NCBI GenBank assembly: GCA_036268485.1
Contig: DATAUC010000007.1
Coordinates: 23,678 to 87,677, forward strand
Reading direction: 5' to 3'
DNA: 64,000 nt
Source of the DNA: Bog-473 sp036268485
Lineage (GTDB): Bacteria; Actinomycetota; Acidimicrobiia; Acidimicrobiales; RAAP-2
The notes under the pieces were generated by a model. It saw nothing but the letters and a program-made list of their open reading frames with translations. It had not been told where the DNA came from and ran no database searches. Position numbers and translations under genes: made by a program. Shown one piece after another: positions 36,559 to 44,757 of the stretch; position 1 is the stretch's first letter; every line of letters starts with the position of its first letter.

Positions 36559-38187
36559 TCAGCCGGGGTGCAGTCCGGCCAGCTCAAGCATTTCGGGGTC
36601 GGCCACAATATGGCCCTGGGGGATGCCCTTCAGCCAGGGCTGGGCCACCATGGTGTCGTCCTTGTCGGCGATGTTGAACCAACACCCGCTACTCACGGCA
36701 TGCTCGACCACTTTGTTGAAGGTCACGACGGATCCGGTCGCCAGGGCCTGGTTGTCCAACGCTTCCTCGCCGGGCACATTGCAGCTCAGGTACTCCAACC
36801 CACCGGAGGGATCGAAGTTGATGTGGGTCCAGGTGTAGGCGTTGTAGGTGTCGGGCCAGAAGTAGTCGACCAGCATGTTGGGTTGCGAGGTCTCTTTGGC
36901 TGCACTGACCGATCCGACCGAGGCGTAGATCTCCGAAGTCTGATAGCCCTGGACCTTCGTTGTGAGTCCATCAGCATGCAGTTCCGCTCCGATGTCCTCC
37001 GCCAGGAGCTGGTCGTCGGGAGCTCCAGTGTCGTAGCCGACGGTGAAGCTCCGCTGCGACGCGGGGAGCGAAGCCACTAGCTTCTTCAACTTGGACGGGT
37101 CGTACGGAATGTTCTGCTTGCCGTCCGCCGGCGGTAGGAGGCCGTTCGGCCCGGCTTGCTTGGCTACCGTGCCACGACCGGGGAACACCCCGGCCACCAA
37201 GGCGGTGGCATTGATCGCTTCGTCTACATCGAGGCGGGCCTTGGCTGATGTCAAGATGCCCTTGTTCTCGTTGAGGTACGCCGTCTCGGATTCGAGGGTG
37301 GGCAAGTTGTAGACATTCACCTTGGAGCTATGGGTGTACTGGGCGATGACCGAGGTGGTCATGTCGTGCAGGATGGCGTCGATCTGGCCATCGTTGAACT
37401 CAATCTCCTCGGTGGAGAGATTGTCAACCACCGGCATGTTGATGGTGGTGTAGTACGGCTTGGGTCCCCAGTACTGTGCGAATGCCGTCATCTGGTACAT
37501 CACGCCGACCTTGGCTTCACTCAAGGTGTAGGGACCGGTGCCGACATCGTGCGTTTCCAGATAGGTCTGGTCGTTGTCGGCGCCGGCATTGGCGGCCAGA
37601 GCTGTCGGGCTCTCCATGGCCGGGCCGTACGGTGCGGCCAGGAAGTCCAAGAAGGCTGCGTTGGGGGTCTTCAAGGTGATGACAGCCGTATACGGATCCG
37701 GCGTTGCCACCGAAGCCACATCGGTCACCATGTAGGAAGGTCCACCGGCCACTGCGGCCTCTCGGGCGAAGTCGGGCTCGATGGCAGCGGATGTGAACGG
37801 GGTCCCGTCGTGGAAGAGCACGCCATGGCGAAGCTTGAGGGTGTAGGTCAATCCGTCCTTGGAAACGCTCCAGCTGGTAGCCAATTCGGGCTCCAGAACA
37901 CGCTTGGCCGTGTCGGCCTTGTACTGCAAGAGATTTTGGTACATGTTCCTGGTCAGGAGCAGTCCTTCACCGGCGTAGTAGACGTCGGGGTCGGGTGGCT
38001 GGCCCGGGTCCTGCAAGAAGCTGAGGTTCAGCGTGTGGCTGGTGGGGAAGGACGCCGCGCTGGCTGGTCCCGCCTCGGCCAATGAGAAGATCGGTGCCGC
38101 CGCCAACGACAGCAGTGCGCCGGTGCCCAGGACCCGGCGCAGGCCTTTCCTGAGGATGGACGTGCCGTCAGTGTGTCGCCTGATCAT
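36559..38187 (-). CDS. Family-5 extracellular substrate-binding protein (Opp/Dpp/Nik type)
   Basis: 542 residues. A signal peptide fits residues 1-44 (VLGTGALLSLAAAPIFSLAEAGPASA) with cleavage before ASFPTSH. The family-5 pattern follows (LEPELATSWSVSKDGLTYTLKLRHGVLFHDGTPFTS). There is no lipobox cysteine, which is odd for a Gram-positive solute receptor. It precedes the riboswitch and should serve the Opp-like transporter whose ATPase and permeases lie downstream. Its start overlaps the isochorismatase gene stop by 4 bp. Confidence 0.9.
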   Translation of the reverse strand: MIRRHTDGTSILRKGLRRVLGTGALLSLAAAPIFSLAEAGPASAASFPTSHTLNLSFLQDPGQPPDPDVYYAGEGLLLTRNMYQNLLQYKADTAKRVLEPELATSWSVSKDGLTYTLKLRHGVLFHDGTPFTSAAIEPDFAREAAVAGGPSYMVTDVASVATPDPYTAVITLKTPNAAFLDFLAAPYGPAMESPTALAANAGADNDQTYLETHDVGTGPYTLSEAKVGVMYQMTAFAQYWGPKPYYTTINMPVVDNLSTEEIEFNDGQIDAILHDMTTSVIAQYTHSSKVNVYNLPTLESETAYLNENKGILTSAKARLDVDEAINATALVAGVFPGRGTVAKQAGPNGLLPPADGKQNIPYDPSKLKKLVASLPASQRSFTVGYDTGAPDDQLLAEDIGAELHADGLTTKVQGYQTSEIYASVGSVSAAKETSQPNMLVDYFWPDTYNAYTWTHINFDPSGGLEYLSCNVPGEEALDNQALATGSVVTFNKVVEHAVSSGCWFNIADKDDTMVAQPWLKGIPQGHIVADPEMLELAGLHPG

Positions 38188-38828
38188 GCTGCTCCTTTGT
38201 CCGCCAGGGCGGTCCGAGATGAGGCGGCGAGAACCTCACATGCTTCGATGATTTCCAAGGTGGTCCGACCAGCACCGTGCTGGAGGTACTCCATGGCGCT
38301 CAATGAGGCGTCATGGCGAGCTTGCGACGAACCGATCACGCAGTCGGTGACCACCCGCATGCGGTAGTCGTGCTGATGGCCGTCGGCGAACGTGTAGTGG
38401 ATGCAGACGTCGGTCAGTCCACCCATGAGGATCAGGGTCGACGCACCGAGGCCCTTGAGGAGGATCTCCAGGTCCGTGCCGAAGAAGCAGGAATAGCGGC
38501 GCTTGGCAATGCCGTACTCGCCCGGCCCCGGTGTGAGCGTGGGCCAGTACTCCGTGCCCTTGTCGCCTTCGAGGCAGTGCACGCCTTCGTTGCCGTCCAA
38601 CTCGCGCCCGAAGTCGACGCCGTCGCGCCGGTGGGCTTCTTGGAAGAAAATGATCGGGATGCCAGCGGCCCGGGCCGCCTCGACGATTCGCTCGGCATTG
38701 GCGATCATGGCGGCTTGCCCGCCCATGAGCTCAATGCCCATCTCCGCGGCGGACATGCCGTAGCCACGTTGAATGTCGACCGAAATAAGTACCGGTCGCC
38801 CGATGAACATCGGGGGTGTCTGTGCCAT
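38184..38828 (-). CDS. Isochorismatase-superfamily cysteine hydrolase
   Basis: 214 residues. Catalytic triad Asp18 (SVDIQRGYG), Lys109 (GIAKRRYSCFFGTDLE) and Cys142 (GGLTDVCIHYTFADG) is intact. The superfamily includes N-carbamoylsarcosine amidase, biuret hydrolase, ureidoacrylate hydrolase and nicotinamidase, all acting on amide or ureido bonds. AGGAGGTGAC lies directly before ATG 38828, a very strong ribosome site. First gene of the minus-strand unit; a nitrogen-compound amidase role fits the context. Confidence 0.9.
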   Translation of the reverse strand: MAQTPPMFIGRPVLISVDIQRGYGMSAAEMGIELMGGQAAMIANAERIVEAARAAGIPIIFFQEAHRRDGVDFGRELDGNEGVHCLEGDKGTEYWPTLTPGPGEYGIAKRRYSCFFGTDLEILLKGLGASTLILMGGLTDVCIHYTFADGHQHDYRMRVVTDCVIGSSQARHDASLSAMEYLQHGAGRTTLEIIEACEVLAASSRTALADKGAA

Positions 38829-38979
38829 GTCACCTCCTGCGGTCTTGGTACGGCCCCCCCCGGAACCCGTGCATCTCAATGCAGCGATTCAATCCCTCAA
38901 CTGTTTCGGGCCAAGATCGAGAAAGTTTCCGGACGATGAACACGACAGAACGCGATGATGCAAGACGTCTCTGTCTCCG

Positions 38980-39660
38980 CTACCACTCCTCGAGCCGGTC
39001 GACGATGGCATGCACCAGATGGAGACGGCGCGGTGTCACCCCACAGACCCGCAGCACGGCATCGGCAATGACCGAAGGCGTGGTGGCATGGGCTCGGCGT
39101 TGCGGACGGAAGGTGATGACGCTTTCCACCATTCCGAAGACGACATCGCCGGTGAATTGGTCGACGTCGAAGAACAATCCATCGCGCTCGCCGCGGTCGA
39201 TCTGCGCCACGTACATCCGGAAGAGCTTGCGCCGGCGCCGCCAGAACCATTCGAACTGCGAACCCTGCACTTCGGGCAGTAATTGCAGCATACCCAGGTT
39301 GTTTGGCCCCTGACAGAGGTTGGCCACGTCCTCGTGCGCCAGTAGCCACAAGGCCACATCGGCGTCGAATCCCTCCAGGGCGTGGCGACTGACCATGTCG
39401 AGAGCGGGGCGCACGGTGCGGTCCAGCAGCTCGGTGAGGATGTCCTCCTTGCGGGCGAAATAGTGGAAGAGGGAAGCCTGCCGGAGACCCACTTCGACGG
39501 CGATGGCCCGGGTGGACGTGGCGGTATACCCGTTGGCCTCGAAGAGCCGTGCCGCGCCCTCCAGTATCTCCTCGTGCACGCTGCTCGACAATGTGCGGGG
39601 TATGGCGCGGGGGCGACCGAGCGGTCGTGGTGCCTCGTCGCTCTCACCGTGCAGCGCCAT
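38980..39660 (-). CDS. TetR-family regulator between the two nitrogen operons
   Basis: 226 residues: HTH in EILEGAARLFEANGYTATSTRAIAVEVGLRQASLFHYFARKEDIL. Lies 93 to 99 bp from the start of the divergent cgdA operon, with a TCTATC/GATAGA palindrome in the gap. Probably represses that operon and itself; effector unknown, possibly a guanidine-derived metabolite. Confidence 0.9.
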   Translation of the reverse strand: MALHGESDEAPRPLGRPRAIPRTLSSSVHEEILEGAARLFEANGYTATSTRAIAVEVGLRQASLFHYFARKEDILTELLDRTVRPALDMVSRHALEGFDADVALWLLAHEDVANLCQGPNNLGMLQLLPEVQGSQFEWFWRRRRKLFRMYVAQIDRGERDGLFFDVDQFTGDVVFGMVESVITFRPQRRAHATTPSVIADAVLRVCGVTPRRLHLVHAIVDRLEEW

Positions 39661-39698
39661 GTTAACGACGCGTGAAGGAGTGGCCCATGGCCTGGATT

Positions 39699-39718
39699 TC
39701 TATCACTCGATAGATAAT
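39699..39718 (+). promoter_or_regulatory. Operator overlapping the -10 region of the cgd operon promoter
   Basis: TCTATCACTCGATAGA (39699-39714) has perfect 6-bp arms around a 4-bp centre and abuts GATAAT (39713-39718), a fair -10 box on the plus strand; no convincing -35 is seen. Position and symmetry fit binding by the adjacent TetR protein. Confidence 0.65.
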
Positions 39719-39758
39719 CATCACTGGTCTCGCACCGACAGCAACGGAAGGGATGGAG

Positions 39759-40607
39759 ATGGCGAGCCCCACGAGTGGCCCCACGGCGACCACCCATGGT
39801 GCGCGCGACCATGCCCGGGCCCAGGGCAACACCGTGGTCGACCACATGCCCACCGTGCCGGCCCGCTCCTACCCGGCACCGCCTGAAGGCGTGGACCCCG
39901 ATCGTCTGGTTTGGGCCGAGATGCTGGCCCCTGGCGGCTACTCCCAGCGCATCCTGGCCGCCGGTACGACCATCCGCCTAACCGACGTCGAGGGCGACGC
40001 CTGCGCACACCTCCTCCTGTTCAGGGCCGGCCAGACCTGGGAACGGCTGTGTGTCGCCGACACGGTCAAGGTGCAGTGGCAGGCCTACACCACGACGGGC
40101 CAGCTCCTGCTGTCGGACCAGGGTCGGGTGCTGGCCACGGTGGTGGCCGACACGTCGGGCCGCCACGACGCCCTCTGTGGGACCTCCACGCTCGTGCGGA
40201 ACGAGGAGCGCTACGGAACGGGTCGGCCGGAGGGCCCGTCGCCAGCGGGACGGGAGCTCTTTGTCCTGGGCGCGGCCAAGTGCGGACTGACCCCGCGGGA
40301 CCTGCCCCCGAGTGTGTCGTTCTTCAAGGGTGTGACCATCCACCCGGCCACGGGACAGTTGGAATGGGTGGGTGGGAGCGGGGGCCCGGCCACTGTGGCC
40401 CTGCGAGCCGAGATGCCGCTGGTCGTGCTGCTGGCCAACACGGCCCACCCGGTGGACCCGCGCCCCGAATGGCACTGCACCGGGCTTGGGGTGCTGGCCT
40501 GGTCGGGGGAACCAAGCACCCCGGCCGACGACCACTGGTCGAGTACACCGGAACACACCCGAGCCTTTCTCAACACCGCCGAGGATCTGGCTGGCCGCCG
40601 ATGCTGA
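39759..40607 (+). CDS. cgdA: DUF1989 protein, carboxyguanidine deiminase subunit A (UAAP1)
   Basis: About 282 residues of the DUF1989 family, matching urea-amidolyase-associated protein 1: GTTIRLTDVEGDACAHLLLF, SDQGRVLATVVADTSGRHDALCGTS. Work on bacterial homologues showed that the two DUF1989 proteins next to such carboxylases form carboxyguanidine deiminase (CgdAB), converting carboxyguanidine to allophanate and ammonia. Start at ATG 39759 because GGAAGGG sits 6 nt before it; ATG 39753 is too close. Overlaps cgdB by 7 bp. Confidence 0.88.
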   Translation: MASPTSGPTATTHGARDHARAQGNTVVDHMPTVPARSYPAPPEGVDPDRLVWAEMLAPGGYSQRILAAGTTIRLTDVEGDACAHLLLFRAGQTWERLCVADTVKVQWQAYTTTGQLLLSDQGRVLATVVADTSGRHDALCGTSTLVRNEERYGTGRPEGPSPAGRELFVLGAAKCGLTPRDLPPSVSFFKGVTIHPATGQLEWVGGSGGPATVALRAEMPLVVLLANTAHPVDPRPEWHCTGLGVLAWSGEPSTPADDHWSSTPEHTRAFLNTAEDLAGRRC

Positions 40608-41203
40608 TCAGCGACGACGTGGTCCCGGCCCGGGAGCCCTGGTCAGGGGTGGTGCCTGCCGGAGGGTCCCTGCAGATCATTGATCTTTTCGGCAATCAAG
40701 CGGTCGACTGCCTCTTCTACCGGGCCGACGACACGTCGGAGCGCTACAGCGCTCCCGACACCATGGTGGCCCAAGGTTCGATCTTCCTCACCACCGGCAG
40801 CATCCTGCGCTCCAACCTGGGAGACCCCATGTTGACCGTGGGGGCCGACGACGTGGGCCGGCACGACACCATCGGTGGCGCCTGTTCCAAGGAGTCGAAC
40901 ACCCTGCGCTACGGCCACCACACCAAGGCGCAACACGCCTGTGTCGACAACTTCCTGGCCGAGGGCGCCCGCTGGGGACTGGGCAAGCGGGATCTGGTCA
41001 GCAACATCAACTGGTACATGAACGTGCCGGTGGAGGACGACGGGTCCCTCGGCATTGTGGACGGGATCTCCGCCCCCGGCCTTTCGGTGACCCTCCAAGC
41101 CCACATCGATGTGCTCACCCTGGTGTCCAATTGCCCGCAGATCAACAACCCGTGCAATGGGTTCAACCCGACTGACGTGCGCATCATCGTCGAGGGCCCG
41201 TGA
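40601..41203 (+). CDS. cgdB: DUF1989 protein, carboxyguanidine deiminase subunit B (UAAP2)
   Basis: 200 residues, DUF1989/UAAP2: IIDLFGNQAVDCLFYRADD, SILRSNLGDPMLTVGADDVGRHDTIGG, ACSKESNTLRYGHHT and NINWYMNVPV, with conserved Cys and His likely to bind metal. It should pair with the upstream DUF1989 protein. GTGA overlap with the carboxylase gene shows coupling of all four pathway genes. Confidence 0.9.
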   Translation: MLISDDVVPAREPWSGVVPAGGSLQIIDLFGNQAVDCLFYRADDTSERYSAPDTMVAQGSIFLTTGSILRSNLGDPMLTVGADDVGRHDTIGGACSKESNTLRYGHHTKAQHACVDNFLAEGARWGLGKRDLVSNINWYMNVPVEDDGSLGIVDGISAPGLSVTLQAHIDVLTLVSNCPQINNPCNGFNPTDVRIIVEGP

Positions 41204-44200
41204 GCCCCCTCTCCTTTGGGCGGGTGCTGGTGGCCAACCGGGGTGAGATCGCCGCCCGCATCATGCGGACGGCGGCGGCCATGGGGCTGGAGACGGTGGC
41301 CGTGTATTCCGACGCCGATCGGGGCGCCCCCCATGTGCGCCTGGCCAACCAGGCGGTCTGCCTCGGACCGGCCCCGGCCCGGGAGAGCTACCTGCGCATT
41401 GACGCCATCCTGGCCGCCGCGGCGGCGACCGGAGCGCAGGCCATCCACCCGGGGTACGGCTTCCTCTCCGAGGACCCCGCCTTCGCCCGGCAGGTGGAGG
41501 ATGCCGGTCTGATCTTCGTCGGTCCCACGGCTGCGCAGATGGAGCTCTTCGGGGTCAAGCACACGGCCCGCGACGCGGCCGGCGCCGCCGGTGTTCCCCT
41601 GGTCCCCGGCTCAGGCCTGTTGCGCGACGTAGACGAGGCCATGGCGGCAGCCGAGTCGATCGGGTTCCCGCTGATGGTCAAGGCCACCGGTGGTGGTGGC
41701 GGTATCGGGATCCAGCCCTGCGACGGCCCTGACGACCTGGCCGAAGCGTTTGCCCGGGTCTCCCGCCTGGCCGGGGCCAACTTCGGGAACGACGGCGTCT
41801 TCCTGGAGCGCCGCATTGTGCGGGCGCGCCACATTGAGGTGCAGGTCCTGGGCGACGGTGCGGGCGATGTCGTCGTGCTGGGCGATCGTGACTGCAGCCT
41901 GCAGCGGCGCAACCAGAAGGTGGTGGAAGAGGCGCCGGCTCCCAACCTGCCCGAGGCCGTGCGCCAGGTCATCGCCGAGACCAGCGCACAACTGTGCCGC
42001 TCGGTGCAGTACCGCTCGGCGGGAACCGTCGAGTTCGTCTACGACGCCGAACGGGCCGAAGCCATGTTCTTGGAAGTCAACACCCGCCTGCAGGTTGAGC
42101 ACCCGGTGACCGAGCAGGTATGGGGCCTCGATCTGGTCGGCCTGATGCTGCGGGTGGCCGGCGGCGACGAGTCGGCACTCACGGAGGCCCGGGCGGCCCG
42201 TCCCTCGGGCGTCTCGGTGGAAGCCCGGGTCTACGCCGAGGACGTCAGCCGCCAGTACCAACCCAGTCCCGGCCTGATCACGGCCGTGAAATGGGCCCCC
42301 GGCGTGCGCGTTGACGGCTGGGTGGAGGCGGGCACCGAGGTGTCGCCCAATTACGACCCGCTGCTGGCCAAGGTCATCGTGACGGCCGACGATCGCCGGC
42401 GCGCCCTCCATGCGCTGCGCACCGCCTTGCTGGACAGCACGGTGGCCGGCATTGAGACCAACCTCGAATTCGTGGCGGCGGCGTTGGCCTTGCCCGACGT
42501 CGAGGCGGCCACGCACACCACGGCGTCGCTCTCCACTCTGGAATTCACATCCTCGCGCTGTGAGGTGGAGCGGCCGGGCACCCAGACGATGGTGACGGCC
42601 TGGCCGGGACGCCAATGTTTCTGGGACGTCGGGGTGCCGCCGTCGGGCCCGATGGATGACCGCTCCTTCCGGCTGGGCAACCTGGCCTTGGGCAACGCCG
42701 AAGGCGCTCCGGGACTCGAAGCCACGCTGGTCGGCCCGGCGCTGCGCTGCGCGATCGATACCTGGGTCTGTGTGACCGGGGCACCGACCGCCGTCACGGT
42801 CGACGACGAGGACGTGCCCATGTGGGAGCCCGTCCTGGTACCGGCCGGTGCTGTCCTGGACGTCGGGACCATCGGCGCTCCCGGCATACGGGCCTACGTG
42901 CTCTTCGAAGGGGGCATCGACGTCCCGGAGTATCTGGGCAGCGCCACCACCTTCACCCTGGGCCGGCTCGGTGGGTTGGGCGGCCGCATCCTGCGCACCG
43001 GCGATGTGCTCCATCCGGCCCGGACAGCCGAGGGCCACGAGCGAACGGCTGTGCCTCCGGCGGACATCCCCCGCATGGTGAGCGAGTGGGAGGTGGGCGT
43101 CGTGCCCGGTCCGCACGCCGCACCTGAGTTCTTCACCGAGACCGACATCGAGACGTTCTATGCCACTGGTTGGCAGGTCCATTTCAACTCGGCCCGTACC
43201 GGCGTGCGGCTGGTCGGACCCCGCCCGGTCTGGGCCCGTTCCGACGGCGGGGATGCCGGGCTGCATCCGTCCAACATCCACGACACGCCCTATTCCGTCG
43301 GTGCGGTGAACTTCACCGGGGACGTCCCTATCCTTCTGGGTCCCGACGGCCCGAGCCTGGGTGGCTTCGTGTGCCCGGCCACGGTGCTGACCGGCGAGCG
43401 CTGGAAGCTGGGGCAGTTGCGACCCGACGACCGGGTCCGCTTCGTGCCCGGCCAGACCACCAGCCCCCGGAGCACCCCACCCGTCGCGACGACGGATCTC
43501 TCGGGCGTGCTGGCTCGCCGGGCCGCCAGCAGCACCGGACCGGACGTGACGTACCGGGCCAACGGCGACGACAACGTCCTGGTGGAGTACGGCGCCATGG
43601 AGCTCGACATCTCCATGCGGGCCCGGGTGCACGTCTTGGCCGAGCAGATCGCCGCCGCCGGTCTCGATGGCATCATCGATCTCACCCCCGGTGTCCGTAC
43701 CCTCCAGGTCCACTTCGACCCGACCGTGTCGACCCTGCCCCGGGTGTTGGACGCGGTGGGCGCGCTGGAAGAGACGCTCCCGTCCTCGGCGGAACTGGAG
43801 GTGCCCAGCCGGGAGATCTATCTCCCGCTGTCCTGGGACGATCCGGCCACCCGTGAAGCGACCGAGCGCTACATGGCCGGCGTGCGCGATGACGCCCCTT
43901 GGTGCCCGTGGAACATCGAGTTCATCCGGCGCGTCAACGGCTTGACCGATGTCGACGAGGTGCGCCGCATCGTCTTCGACGCCACCTACCTGGTCCTCGG
44001 ACTGGGCGACGTGTACCTGGGCGCCCCGTTGGCCACGCCCATCGATCCTCGCCATCGGCTGGTCACCACCAAGTACAACCCGGCCCGGACCTGGACGGCC
44101 GAGAGCACGGTGGGCATCGGTGGCGCCTATCTGTGTATCTACGGCATGGAGAGCCCCGGTGGCTACCAGCTGGTGGGACGCACGCTGCAGATCTGGAGCA

Positions 44201-44757
44201 GCCACCAACAGCGGCCGCCGTTCGAGCCCGGCACGCCCTGGCTGCTGCGCTTCTTCGATCGCATCCACTGGTACCCGGTCGGCGCCGAGGAACTCCTTGA
44301 CGCCCGGGCCGATTTTGCTGTGGGCCGTTTCGACGTGCGGGTCGAACCGGGTACCTTCCGCCTGCGCGAATACGAGGCCATGCTGGAGGCCGAGGCGCCG
44401 TCCATCGCCGCTTTCCGGGCCCACCAGTCGGCGTCGTTCAACGCCGAACGGGCGGCCTGGGCCGCGGCCGGCGAGTTCGAGCCGCGGGCCGATGTGGTCG
44501 AGGAAGCCGCCGTGGCCGACTACGTCCCGCCGCCCAACGGGACCGTCATCAGTGCTCCCATGACCTCGAGCGTGTGGAAGGTCTCGGTGCAGCCGGGCGA
44601 CGCGGTGGTGGCCGGACAGGCCGTCGTCATCATTGAGGCCATGAAGACCGAGACGACCGTGGCCACACCGTGCGGCGGCACCGTGTTGGAGGTACTGGTC
44701 ACTCCCGGGACCCAGGTGTCGGCCGGAGCTCCTCTCGTCGTGGTCGAGGCGGTGTGA
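41200..44757 (+). CDS. Biotin-dependent guanidine/urea carboxylase
   Basis: 1185 residues: biotin carboxylase (1-450; ATP-grasp glycine loop KATGGGGGIG and FLEVNTRLQVEHPVTE near 290-305), AHS2/KipA-like carboxyltransferase half from ~464 (WDVGVPPSGPMDDRSF), AHS1/KipI-like half from ~782 (ANGDDNVLVEYGAMELDISM), and a C-terminal biotinyl domain with biotinyl Lys1149 in IIEAMKTETTV. Usually annotated as urea carboxylase. Because cgdAB and atzF flank it and a guanidine-type riboswitch is nearby, guanidine is the likelier substrate. Single-chain, not fused to the hydrolase as in fungal urea amidolyase. Confidence 0.92.
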   Translation: MSPLSFGRVLVANRGEIAARIMRTAAAMGLETVAVYSDADRGAPHVRLANQAVCLGPAPARESYLRIDAILAAAAATGAQAIHPGYGFLSEDPAFARQVEDAGLIFVGPTAAQMELFGVKHTARDAAGAAGVPLVPGSGLLRDVDEAMAAAESIGFPLMVKATGGGGGIGIQPCDGPDDLAEAFARVSRLAGANFGNDGVFLERRIVRARHIEVQVLGDGAGDVVVLGDRDCSLQRRNQKVVEEAPAPNLPEAVRQVIAETSAQLCRSVQYRSAGTVEFVYDAERAEAMFLEVNTRLQVEHPVTEQVWGLDLVGLMLRVAGGDESALTEARAARPSGVSVEARVYAEDVSRQYQPSPGLITAVKWAPGVRVDGWVEAGTEVSPNYDPLLAKVIVTADDRRRALHALRTALLDSTVAGIETNLEFVAAALALPDVEAATHTTASLSTLEFTSSRCEVERPGTQTMVTAWPGRQCFWDVGVPPSGPMDDRSFRLGNLALGNAEGAPGLEATLVGPALRCAIDTWVCVTGAPTAVTVDDEDVPMWEPVLVPAGAVLDVGTIGAPGIRAYVLFEGGIDVPEYLGSATTFTLGRLGGLGGRILRTGDVLHPARTAEGHERTAVPPADIPRMVSEWEVGVVPGPHAAPEFFTETDIETFYATGWQVHFNSARTGVRLVGPRPVWARSDGGDAGLHPSNIHDTPYSVGAVNFTGDVPILLGPDGPSLGGFVCPATVLTGERWKLGQLRPDDRVRFVPGQTTSPRSTPPVATTDLSGVLARRAASSTGPDVTYRANGDDNVLVEYGAMELDISMRARVHVLAEQIAAAGLDGIIDLTPGVRTLQVHFDPTVSTLPRVLDAVGALEETLPSSAELEVPSREIYLPLSWDDPATREATERYMAGVRDDAPWCPWNIEFIRRVNGLTDVDEVRRIVFDATYLVLGLGDVYLGAPLATPIDPRHRLVTTKYNPARTWTAESTVGIGGAYLCIYGMESPGGYQLVGRTLQIWSSHQQRPPFEPGTPWLLRFFDRIHWYPVGAEELLDARADFAVGRFDVRVEPGTFRLREYEAMLEAEAPSIAAFRAHQSASFNAERAAWAAAGEFEPRADVVEEAAVADYVPPPNGTVISAPMTSSVWKVSVQPGDAVVAGQAVVIIEAMKTETTVATPCGGTVLEVLVTPGTQVSAGAPLVVVEAV

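Noticed and set aside
41611..44424. A 937-codon open frame antisense to the carboxylase
   Set aside because: It is a shadow caused by high GC; no domain, no ribosome site, and the sense strand has full family motifs and coupling.
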